A DNA stretch of 60,083 bases from contig JAEZKL010000097.1 in the NCBI GenBank assembly GCA_023415475.1, forward strand, positions 1 through 60,083, written 5' to 3'. Origin of the DNA: Bacillota bacterium. GTDB taxonomy: Bacteria; Bacillota; Clostridia; Lachnospirales; Lachnospiraceae. The notes beneath the pieces are model-generated. The model ran no database searches, was not told the DNA's origin, and saw only the letters and a program-made list of their open reading frames with translations. Within the stretch, counting starts at the first letter, position 1. Each line of letters opens with the position of its first letter. The position numbers and the translations under genes were made by a program. This document shows, piece by piece, positions 52,930 through 60,083 of the stretch.

Positions 52930-53379
52930 ATCGTAAGAAGAAATGAAGTAACACAGCTTATCATCAGCTTTGGGGAATTAATCAAAGTCATTCATCAACA
53001 TTCTTATCATAAGCTTGAAAAAACAAAGCTGTATCCCGGTCAGCCCCAGTTACTTCTTCATATCATGGAAAACGAAGGCATTACACAAAAAGCCTTATCT
53101 GAAAAACATTTTGTAAAGCCGGCAACCATCACCGGAATGCTGAACAAATTAGAGGCAAATCATTATGTTTATCGTGTTCCGGATGAAGTGGATAAGCGAA
53201 TGATAAGAGTATACCTTACTCCCGAAGGAAGACATCTGGCCGAGGAAGGTGATAAATTCATGCAAGGGATGACCAATAAGCTATTTGAAGGTTTTACAGA
53301 GGAGGAATTAAAGACCTTATTGTATTTGATACAGAAAATCAGAAACAATATAAAGGATAAACATAACACGAAATACTAA
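52930..53379 (+). CDS. MarR-family regulator with non-canonical AUC start
   Basis: 149-residue winged-helix regulator: RRNEVTQLIISFGELIKVIH, YPGQPQLLLHIMENEGITQK, FVKPATITGMLNKLEANHYV, and the wing DEVDKRMIRVYLTPEGR. Full MarR length requires translation to begin far upstream of the first ATG (53065), which would delete the first helices and half the HTH scaffold. No ATG, GTG or TTG occurs between the upstream stop and 53065. ATC 52930 lies exactly 8 bases after AAGGAGG. It controls, by position, the ABC exporter genes that follow, as in many multidrug operons. Confidence 0.88.
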   Translation: MVRRNEVTQLIISFGELIKVIHQHSYHKLEKTKLYPGQPQLLLHIMENEGITQKALSEKHFVKPATITGMLNKLEANHYVYRVPDEVDKRMIRVYLTPEGRHLAEEGDKFMQGMTNKLFEGFTEEELKTLLYLIQKIRNNIKDKHNTKY

Positions 53380-53429
53380 TTCAGCATGCTACCATGACAC
53401 CGCAAATTTGGGTGGCAGAACAAATTCCT

Positions 53430-53493
53430 GACAATAGAAAGTTCGCAAAGCGTACTTTCTATCGTTTGTCGATTGAAAAATCTTTGATTTTTT
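53430..53493 (+). promoter_or_regulatory. Double hairpin between marR and the ABC exporter genes
   Basis: First hairpin ATAGAAAGT/ACTTTCTAT with flanking GACA/TGTC (53430-53470), then AAAAATC-TTT-GATTTTT (53476-53492) followed by more T. It may be an attenuator or a partial terminator reducing ABC expression relative to marR. Confidence 0.4.
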
Positions 53494-53528
53494 AATCTAG
53501 TACTTATTAACAATGGAAAGGAACCCCC

Positions 53529-55772
53529 ATGATAAAGCTGTTAAAATTCTTAAAAAAATCGGTTGTAGCAATCCTCTTTGTTACAATCCTGCTAATATTA
53601 CAGGCATTCTGTGATTTGGCACTGCCTACCTATACCTCAGATATCATCAATACCGGCATCACGAATAGCGGAATTGAAGATACGGTACCGGAAGCGATCC
53701 GTGCAACAGAGCTTGATAAGCTGTCCGTATTTATGGATGACGCAAATAACGCACTGGTAAGAGAACATTATACAGAGGTAATAAAGGAAGAACTAAGTGA
53801 AAAGGAATGGTCCGATTATCTGGCTAAGTATCCTGCTCTTGCCACCGAGAGTATCTATCTCTGGGATAAGGAAGCAGAGGAAGAGCTTGCGGATGCCATT
53901 TCCATTCCCATGATGATGGTATTAACCCTTGAAGGTGATAGTGAAACCTCACAGGAGATGAAGCAACAGTTCCTGGCAAACTTCCCTGCTGAGATGACAC
54001 AGGGAAATCCTGATATTTTTCAACTTCTCTCCCAGGTTCCCCCCGAAGGAAAGACTGCTATGCTGTCCGGAATTACGGAAAAACTGAACGAGATGCCCGA
54101 GATGCTGCTTACTGCCAGCGCAAGTTCATTTATTAAAGCAGAGTATGAAGCAATCGGTATCAAGGTTGACCGGATGCAGATCAACTATATCCTCTATGTC
54201 GGTCTCAGAATGATTGGTTTAGCACTTGTAGCAATGATTGCATCCATTCTTGTAACCTTCTTCTCTGCAAGAATTGCCGCTAAGTTAGGTAAGGACTTAA
54301 GAAGTAATGTCTTTAAGAAGGTTTTATCCTTCTCCAATCAGGAAATGGATCAGTTCTCTACTGCTTCGCTGATTACGCGTAGTACCAACGATATCCAGCA
54401 GGTTCAGATGCTGATCGTGTTTTTAATACGTATCGTTATTTACTCTCCTATCTTAGCATTCGGAGGAATTCTGAAGGTTATGAAAACCAATAACTCTATG
54501 TCCTGGGTGCTTATCGTAGGTGTTGGTGCTGTCTTTATTCTAATCGGCGTATTACTTATTGTCGCAATGCCAAAGTTCAAAATAATGCAAAAGCTTGTTG
54601 ACCGTATCAATCTTGTAATGAGAGAAATCATTACCGGTCTTCCTGTTATTCGTGCTTTTAGTACTGTCTCTTATGAGGAGCAGCGTTTTGATAAAGCCAA
54701 TGTTGATGTGACGAAGAATTCTCTCTTTGTGAATCGTGTTATGACCTTCATGATGCCTGTATTGATGATGATTATGAACCTGATCTCCATATTGATTATC
54801 TGGGTAGGCGCAGATAAAATTGATGCCGGAACCATGCAGGTTGGTGATATGATTGCCTTTATCCAATACACCATGCAGATTATTATCTCCTTCCTCATGC
54901 TTACGATGGTTTCCATTATGTTACCCAGAGCTGCAGTTGCAGCAAAGCGTATTGCTGAGGTATTGGAGACAGATATCTCTATTAGGGAATCCGATACCGA
55001 TGAGCCTACCAAGGCAGGGATGAAGGGTATTCTGGAATTTAGAAATGTATATTTCCGCTATCCCCATGCTGAGGAGGATGTTCTCTCCGATATCAGCTTT
55101 ACTGCCAAACCCGGAGAGACAACCGCTATTATCGGAAGTACCGGTAGCGGTAAATCTACCTTAATTAATCTGATACCTAGATTTTATGATGCCACTCAGG
55201 GAAACATCTTAATCGACGGAACCGATATTACGAAGATGAAGCAGCATTCTCTTCGCGACAAGCTTGGCTTTGTCCCACAGAAGGGTGTCTTATTCACCGG
55301 TACCATAGAATCAAACATTACCTTTGGTTCTCCGGATGCCAATGAGGAGGATATCAGGAAGGCTGCCGAAATTGCACAAGCAGTGGAGTTCATCAACGCC
55401 AAACCGGAGGGTTATGAATCCTCTATCTCAGAAGGCGGAACAAACGTATCCGGTGGTCAGAAGCAGCGTCTCTCTATCGCAAGAGCAATTGCAAAGAAGC
55501 CGGAGATCTACATCTTCGACGATAGCTTCTCTGCACTGGATTATAAGACGGATCAGGCACTTCGCAAAGCCTTGAGGGAGGAGCTCTCTGACAGTACCTT
55601 ATTGATCATCGCTCAGAGAATCAGTACCATTATGAATGCTGAGCAGATTCTAGTGTTGGATGATGGCCGTATCGTCGGAAAGGGTACCCATAAAGAATTA
55701 TTAAAGAATTGCGAAGTATATCAGCAGATTGCTTCATCTCAATTGTCAGAGGAGGAATTGAATTATGAGTAG
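53529..55772 (+). CDS. Heterodimeric ABC exporter subunit 1 (degenerate ATP site)
   Basis: 747 residues, fused membrane and nucleotide-binding domains. An external insertion of about 170 residues between TM1 and TM2 (about residues 45-225, acidic and helical: DKLSVFMDDANNALVREHYT, MLSGITEKLNEMPEMLLTAS) makes it much longer than its partner. NBD: IIGSTGSGKSTLINLIPRFY, signature NVSGGQKQRLSIARAI, Walker B IYIFDDSFSALD. Asp replaces the catalytic Glu after Walker B, the usual mark of the non-hydrolysing site in heterodimers of the BmrC/LmrC type. RBS GGAAAGGAA upstream. The stop overlaps the next start by 8 bases. Confidence 0.94.
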   Translation: MIKLLKFLKKSVVAILFVTILLILQAFCDLALPTYTSDIINTGITNSGIEDTVPEAIRATELDKLSVFMDDANNALVREHYTEVIKEELSEKEWSDYLAKYPALATESIYLWDKEAEEELADAISIPMMMVLTLEGDSETSQEMKQQFLANFPAEMTQGNPDIFQLLSQVPPEGKTAMLSGITEKLNEMPEMLLTASASSFIKAEYEAIGIKVDRMQINYILYVGLRMIGLALVAMIASILVTFFSARIAAKLGKDLRSNVFKKVLSFSNQEMDQFSTASLITRSTNDIQQVQMLIVFLIRIVIYSPILAFGGILKVMKTNNSMSWVLIVGVGAVFILIGVLLIVAMPKFKIMQKLVDRINLVMREIITGLPVIRAFSTVSYEEQRFDKANVDVTKNSLFVNRVMTFMMPVLMMIMNLISILIIWVGADKIDAGTMQVGDMIAFIQYTMQIIISFLMLTMVSIMLPRAAVAAKRIAEVLETDISIRESDTDEPTKAGMKGILEFRNVYFRYPHAEEDVLSDISFTAKPGETTAIIGSTGSGKSTLINLIPRFYDATQGNILIDGTDITKMKQHSLRDKLGFVPQKGVLFTGTIESNITFGSPDANEEDIRKAAEIAQAVEFINAKPEGYESSISEGGTNVSGGQKQRLSIARAIAKKPEIYIFDDSFSALDYKTDQALRKALREELSDSTLLIIAQRISTIMNAEQILVLDDGRIVGKGTHKELLKNCEVYQQIASSQLSEEELNYE

Positions 55773-57642
55773 AACTGATAACAGGCAAGAAACTCCCGTG
55801 AATCCCGCCCCTGCTAAAAGAAAACAAAATTCCGGTCATATGGGGCCTCCCGGAATGATGCCCGGCGAAAAAGCTAATGATTTTAAGGGAACAATGAAGA
55901 AGCTGTCCTCGAGCCTTTCCAAATACCGCTTCAGCTTCCTTCTCATGCTGCTGTTTGCAGTCGGCAGTACCATTTTCTCAATCATCGGTCCGACCATTAT
56001 GGGTAATGCAACCACAGAAATTTTCAATGGTTTAATCAGTAAGATCCAGGGCGGGGATGGAATAAACTTTGATGCTTTATCTAAAATATTAATTACCTTA
56101 ATCCTCCTATACGGGGTTAGTGCTTTGCTATCCTTTATTCAAGGCTGGATTATGACAGGAATCAGCCAGAAGGTAGCCTATAAATTCCGTAAGGATATCT
56201 CCGAAAAAATTCACCGCATGCCCATGAATTACTTTGACACTACCTCCCACGGTGAGATTCTGTCCAGAGTAACCAATGATGTCGATACCTTGAGTAACAG
56301 CTTGAATCAGAGCTTAAGTCAATTGATTACCTCGGTAATAACTATAATCGGCGTACTGATTATGATGCTGCGAATCAGCATCTCGATGACATTCCTGGCT
56401 ATACTCATATTACCCGTCTCGGGAATCGTTATCAGTCGTGTCATAAAAAAATCGCAAAAATATTTCCAACAACAGCAAGAGTACCTTGGCCATGTCAACG
56501 GTCAGGTGGAGGAAACCTATGGAGGACACAATATCGTTAAAGTCTTCAACAAGGAACAGGATTCCATCAGAGAGTTTGACGAGAAGAACGAAAAATTATA
56601 TGAATCTGCATGGAAGTCCCAATTCCTATCCGGTTTGATGATGCCGATCATGCAGTTTGTAGGTAACATTGGCTACGTAGGCGTAGCTATCCTTGGTGGA
56701 TATCTTGCAATCAACGGTAAGATTGAGGTAGGTCAGATTCAATCCTTCTTCCAATACATCCGTCAGTTTACGCAGCCCATCAATCAGCTGATGCAGGTAG
56801 CAAATATGTTCCAGTCCACCGCCGCGGCAGCAGAAAGAGTATTTGACTTTTTAGCTGTTGAGGAAGAGGTACAGACGGTAGAGAATCCGGTATCTATCGA
56901 AGGCCTGAATGGTCATGTGGAGTTTAAGCATGTACATTTCGGTTATCATCCGGATAAAATTATAATTAAGGATTTTAGTACCACGGTATATAAGGGTCAG
57001 AAGATTGCGATTGTAGGACCTACCGGTGCCGGCAAGACTACGATGGTTAAGCTGCTGATGCGCTTCTACGATATCAATAGCGGCGAGATCTTAATTGACG
57101 GTCATAACATCAAAGACTTTAATCGTAGTGATCTTCGTAAGATGTTCGGTATGGTACTTCAGGACACCTGGTTATTCAATGGAACCATTATGGAAAACAT
57201 CCGTTACAGCAAGCTCGACGCTACGGATGAAGAGGTAATCAAGGCAGCAAAGGCGGCTCATGTGCACCACTTCATCTCTACCCTACCTGACGGATATCAG
57301 ATGGTACTCAACGAGGAAGCAAGTAATGTATCCCAGGGTCAGAAGCAGCTATTAACCATAGCCCGCGCTATCCTGGCTGATCCTAAGATCCTCATTCTCG
57401 ATGAAGCCACCAGCTCTGTTGATACCAGAACGGAGATTATGATACAAAAGGCAATGGATAGCCTGATGAAGGGAAGAACCAGCTTCATCATAGCGCATCG
57501 TTTATCAACCATCCGTGATGCCGACTTAATTCTCGTAATGAACGACGGTGACATCGTGGAGCAGGGGACTCATACCGAGCTTCTTGCGAAGGGCGGCTTC
57601 TATGCTAACCTCTATAATTCACAGTTCGAGAGAACTGCATAG
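55765..57642 (+). CDS. Heterodimeric ABC exporter subunit 2 (active ATP site)
   Basis: 625 residues. A cytoplasmic Pro/Gly/Met-rich N-terminus (NPAPAKRKQNSGHMGPPGMM) precedes six membrane segments. NBD: Walker A IVGPTGAGKTTMVKLLMRFY, signature NVSQGQKQLLTIARAIL, Walker B ILILDEATSSVDTRTE with the catalytic Glu, H-loop IIAHRLSTI. SQGQ instead of SGGQ completes the degenerate site of the partner, as expected for a complementary pair. It pumps drugs or other amphipathic compounds from cytoplasm to outside; no substrate is named. The start overlaps subunit 1. Confidence 0.94.
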   Translation: MSRTDNRQETPVNPAPAKRKQNSGHMGPPGMMPGEKANDFKGTMKKLSSSLSKYRFSFLLMLLFAVGSTIFSIIGPTIMGNATTEIFNGLISKIQGGDGINFDALSKILITLILLYGVSALLSFIQGWIMTGISQKVAYKFRKDISEKIHRMPMNYFDTTSHGEILSRVTNDVDTLSNSLNQSLSQLITSVITIIGVLIMMLRISISMTFLAILILPVSGIVISRVIKKSQKYFQQQQEYLGHVNGQVEETYGGHNIVKVFNKEQDSIREFDEKNEKLYESAWKSQFLSGLMMPIMQFVGNIGYVGVAILGGYLAINGKIEVGQIQSFFQYIRQFTQPINQLMQVANMFQSTAAAAERVFDFLAVEEEVQTVENPVSIEGLNGHVEFKHVHFGYHPDKIIIKDFSTTVYKGQKIAIVGPTGAGKTTMVKLLMRFYDINSGEILIDGHNIKDFNRSDLRKMFGMVLQDTWLFNGTIMENIRYSKLDATDEEVIKAAKAAHVHHFISTLPDGYQMVLNEEASNVSQGQKQLLTIARAILADPKILILDEATSSVDTRTEIMIQKAMDSLMKGRTSFIIAHRLSTIRDADLILVMNDGDIVEQGTHTELLAKGGFYANLYNSQFERTA

Positions 57643-57684
57643 CTCACTAAACAACATAACTATAATCAATTGTTTTAATGATAC

Positions 57685-57733
57685 AAGAACGCGTCGCAAA
57701 ATAACTTTTTAAGTTAGAATGCGACGCGTTCTT
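57685..57733 (+). terminator. Terminator of the MarR-ABC operon
   Basis: AAGAACGCGTCGCA/TGCGACGCGTTCTT, 14-base perfect arms with ACTT/AAGT inside; followed by TCTGTTA. It also could serve the opposite strand. Confidence 0.75.
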
Positions 57734-57751
57734 TCTGTTATATAGGTAAAA

Positions 57752-57789
57752 ACCTTTGCAATATAGCTGATCCGCTATTTTGCAAAGGT
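57752..57789 (-). terminator. Terminator of the adenine deaminase gene
   Basis: ACCTTTGCAA.ATAGC stem with one mismatch, followed on the minus strand by TTTTTACC, about 90 bases after the stop. Confidence 0.8.
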
Positions 57790-57879
57790 CCCGTCCCTAG
57801 AACTATGTTTGAATCAAAAGGGGAGTTTTATAAATTTCCGGGTTTACCCAGATATTTATCGAATATTATCTTCGGACAA

Positions 57880-59646
57880 TTAATCAATAATTTCAACATC
57901 GATTAGTTCATGACGCAAGACATCGATTAAGCCCATATCGGTCAGCCCTAATTCGGGAACCGTAGGCAAGGAGATAAAGCTTAGTGCCATAAAGGGAGCA
58001 TCCATTTGACAACCAAGTTTTTCTGCAGCATGGTTCATAACCTCTAGGTCTGCCATTACTTGATCTGCAGGATTTTCACTCATTAAACCACCAATGAGTA
58101 ATTGCATCCGATGTGTCACTACACCATTTTCTGCGATGGTTAAGCCACCCTGCATTTCTGCAATCCCATTGACCGCAGCTGCCATATCCTCTTCATTGGT
58201 ACCTACAACAACGATATTATGATGGTCATGGGACATAGAGTAGGCCATAGCTCCTTTTTTAAGCTCAAATCCTTGTACGAAGCCAACACCTACACCTCCG
58301 GTTTTTCCATATCTCTCAACAACGGCTAGTTTTAGAATATCTGCTTCCACATTCATCTTAATCTTACCGTTTTCTACGGGAAGCTCTGCTACTTCACGGG
58401 TATTGATGATTTGCCTGTCAATCAGCTTAATCACATTGACCTTCGTTTTATTTTGCTTCGATAAGGATTTCACATCAAAGGCTTGCGCAGTGATTGTGTT
58501 TTTCAAAATTACTGTGTTCTTAATCCAATCCGGATATTCGGAAACCTTACATTCTTCCAACAGCTTCCCAGCTTGAGCAACTACTTTTCCTTCGAAGAAT
58601 ACAGCCGTTGGCTTAATATCATTAATATCTTCTACTAATAGGATATCCGCAAGGCGTCCCGGTGTTATGCTTCCGATTTCATCCTCCAGACGGAAATGCT
58701 TTGCTGCATTCACCGTTGCTACCTGAATTGCCTGCATCGGCTTAACGCCAAGTTCAATGGCACGCGTTACATTATAGTTAATATGACCCTCTTCTCTAAT
58801 TTCACTCGCATGCTTATCGTCCGTACAGAACATTAAATTATCAAAGCCTATTCCATGTTCTAAAACTCCGGTGATCAATTCATCGAGATTTCTTTCGGTA
58901 CTTCCTTCGCGAATTAACACCTTCATTCCAACCTGTAGACGAGAAAGTAATTCTTCAAAATTCACACACTCATGATCATCGGAGATACCGGAGCTAGCAT
59001 AGACATTTAACTCCTGACCGAGTCTACCAATTGCATGACCGTTTACGATTTTTCGTTTACTTAAGGTATCCGCAATTTTGTGAAGGTATTCCTCCTTCAC
59101 AAATAGGATTTTAGAGGGATCTAATTCTCCTAGACTCACACTCTCATCCCATCCCATGATTTCCTCTACCTCTTTTGCACCTAAGATTGCCCCTGTCGTC
59201 TCCAAACCAGGTGCGGTTGGTACTCTTGACGATACTTCAATCAGCATACGATATGGTAAGCGATTGATGGATTGCAGCATTGCTTTTAGGCCCTGCTCTC
59301 CTGCTACATTCGCAATCTCCATTAAGTCCGCACATAAGGTAGTGGTTCCTTGAGGTACTACAACACTCGCCAAAGCTTCCGGTGAAAGCATGGTAGATTC
59401 AAAATGCATATGGGTATCAATTAGCCCGGGCAATGCATATTGTCCCTTTCCGTCGATGATCTCATTTGCTTCCAGCGCTACATTGGGATGTATGGAAACA
59501 ATTCGCTTCCCCTTAATGTAGATATCTGTGGGATAAACTTCTCCTGAAAATACATTCACTAATTTTACATTTTCTATTTTTAAGTCACATGGATATTTTC
59601 CTAATCCGGTTTCTATAATCTCCTTAATTTCCTCAAATGTTCTCAT
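57880..59646 (-). CDS. ade: Adenine deaminase
   Basis: 588-residue amidohydrolase converting adenine to hypoxanthine and ammonia. Metal and catalytic motifs: GLIDTHMHFESTMLSPEALA, NGHAIGRLGQELNVYASSGI, SDDHECVNFEELLSR, MFCTDDKHASEIREEGHINY, and the C-terminal MSHDHHNIVVVGTNEEDM that distinguishes this family from other amidohydrolases. The length is typical. It is downstream of a purine permease gene by 16 bases, so the two form an adenine uptake and deamination operon. GAGG-containing RBS before the ATG. Confidence 0.96.
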   Translation of the reverse strand: MRTFEEIKEIIETGLGKYPCDLKIENVKLVNVFSGEVYPTDIYIKGKRIVSIHPNVALEANEIIDGKGQYALPGLIDTHMHFESTMLSPEALASVVVPQGTTTLCADLMEIANVAGEQGLKAMLQSINRLPYRMLIEVSSRVPTAPGLETTGAILGAKEVEEIMGWDESVSLGELDPSKILFVKEEYLHKIADTLSKRKIVNGHAIGRLGQELNVYASSGISDDHECVNFEELLSRLQVGMKVLIREGSTERNLDELITGVLEHGIGFDNLMFCTDDKHASEIREEGHINYNVTRAIELGVKPMQAIQVATVNAAKHFRLEDEIGSITPGRLADILLVEDINDIKPTAVFFEGKVVAQAGKLLEECKVSEYPDWIKNTVILKNTITAQAFDVKSLSKQNKTKVNVIKLIDRQIINTREVAELPVENGKIKMNVEADILKLAVVERYGKTGGVGVGFVQGFELKKGAMAYSMSHDHHNIVVVGTNEEDMAAAVNGIAEMQGGLTIAENGVVTHRMQLLIGGLMSENPADQVMADLEVMNHAAEKLGCQMDAPFMALSFISLPTVPELGLTDMGLIDVLRHELIDVEIID

Positions 59647-59661
59647 CCTTATCCTCCGATG

Positions 59662-60083
59662 CTATAATAGAATGTCCGCTACTAAATATACAATAAAGAT
59701 TGCTGTCAGAACCCATACTGTAGGTGTTATTTTCTTCGCTTTACCTGCTGCTACTTGACCGATGGTATAACCAATGAGACCAAATAAAATACCATAGGCA
59801 ATATTATAGGAAAATGGCATAAACGCAACGGTTAAAAATACTGGTAACGCGATTGACAAATCTCCAAGCTCCATATGACATAAGGGTTCAATCATAAAAA
59901 TACCAACCATGATTAATGCAGGTGCGGTTGCTATGGATGGAATCATCAAGAAAATTGGTGAGAAGAATATGGTTAACACAAATAATAAGCCTGTAACGCA
60001 TGCTGTCATACCTGTTCTTCCGCCTTCAGCAATTCCGGTCGTACTTTCGGCGCCGTAAATGGTAACGGTGTTAGTACCTAATA
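59662..60083 (-). CDS. NCS2/AzgA-type purine permease, 5' end cut by window
   Basis: The last 140 codons of a permease for adenine, hypoxanthine or guanine. The frame enters from the window edge with LGTNTVTIYGAESTTGIAEGG and RTGMTACVTG, the conserved NCS2/AzgA core, then four to five membrane segments (LLFVLTIFFSPIFLMIPSIA, LIMVGIFMIEPLCHMEL, ALPVFLTVAFMPFSYNIAYG, VWVLTAIFIVYLVADILL). The N-terminal two thirds lie beyond 60083. The start and promoter are not visible. It pairs with the adenine deaminase gene. Confidence 0.93.
   Translation of the reverse strand, partial: LGTNTVTIYGAESTTGIAEGGRTGMTACVTGLLFVLTIFFSPIFLMIPSIATAPALIMVGIFMIEPLCHMELGDLSIALPVFLTVAFMPFSYNIAYGILFGLIGYTIGQVAAGKAKKITPTVWVLTAIFIVYLVADILL

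Overview
The window looks like chromosomal DNA of a low-GC Gram-positive anaerobe of the Lachnospiraceae (Lachnoclostridium type). The grounds are AGGAGG-type ribosome binding sites before nearly every gene, a valS T-box leader, a LicT/BglG-type RNA antiterminator, GntR, DeoR and LysR regulators, a GH38 and rhamnose gene complement, and a DUF5716/DUF5717-type gene cluster that I associate with this family. I see no rRNA, tRNA, prophage, integrase, transposase or CRISPR array.

Layout. 1-6.1 kb: carbohydrate locus on the minus strand, with a truncated family-5 solute-binding lipoprotein, a GntR/LacI-type regulator and a GH38 alpha-mannosidase. All three promoters carry the same AT-rich element. 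6.3-9 kb: a small Arg-rich protein and a YtrA-type GntR/ABC operon with a good operator. 9.1-12 kb: a chemoreceptor and a small membrane protein. 12-16.4 kb: DeoR regulator, rhamnulokinase and class II aldolase, then an M42 aminopeptidase. 16.8-18.7 kb: ECF sigma, zinc anti-sigma and two small membrane proteins; the sigma gene has no ATG, GTG or TTG start. 18.9-26 kb: purL, LysR regulator, methylglyoxal synthase and a DUF1576-like membrane protein. 26.2-29.5 kb: a glucose-family PTS operon (LicT-type antiterminator, EIIA, HPr, EIIBC) behind a near-consensus RAT/terminator. 30-36 kb: a BsuPI-like protein, an FtsX-type ABC exporter and its two-component system. 36-40.7 kb: poorly known membrane proteins, a DJ-1/VOC pair and a frameshifted lipoprotein gene. 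41-44.1 kb: valS with T-box. 44.1-51.4 kb: a five-gene cluster made of an Hsp70/actin-like ATPase (DUF5716-like), a 1181-residue beta-domain plus solenoid protein (DUF5717-like), a helical-repeat protein, a coiled-coil membrane protein and a 58-residue protein. 51.6-57.6 kb: a CobD/HisC-type aminotransferase, then a MarR regulator (again without a canonical start codon) and a heterodimeric ABC exporter. 57.9-60 kb: adenine deaminase and a purine permease cut by the window end.

The most notable points are: (1) two regulator genes, ECF sigma and MarR, whose only well-placed initiation codons are AUU and AUC, each exactly 8 nt after a strong Shine-Dalgarno sequence, suggesting IF3-sensitive infC-like control; (2) the uncharacterised DUF5716/DUF5717 cluster, with a translationally coupled small ORF at its end; (3) several regulatory sites that fit their regulators: a YtrA operator, an element shared by three GntR-locus promoters, paired repeats flanking the aldolase promoter, a RAT and a T-box. 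Family names come from recognising motifs by eye; no database search was run.
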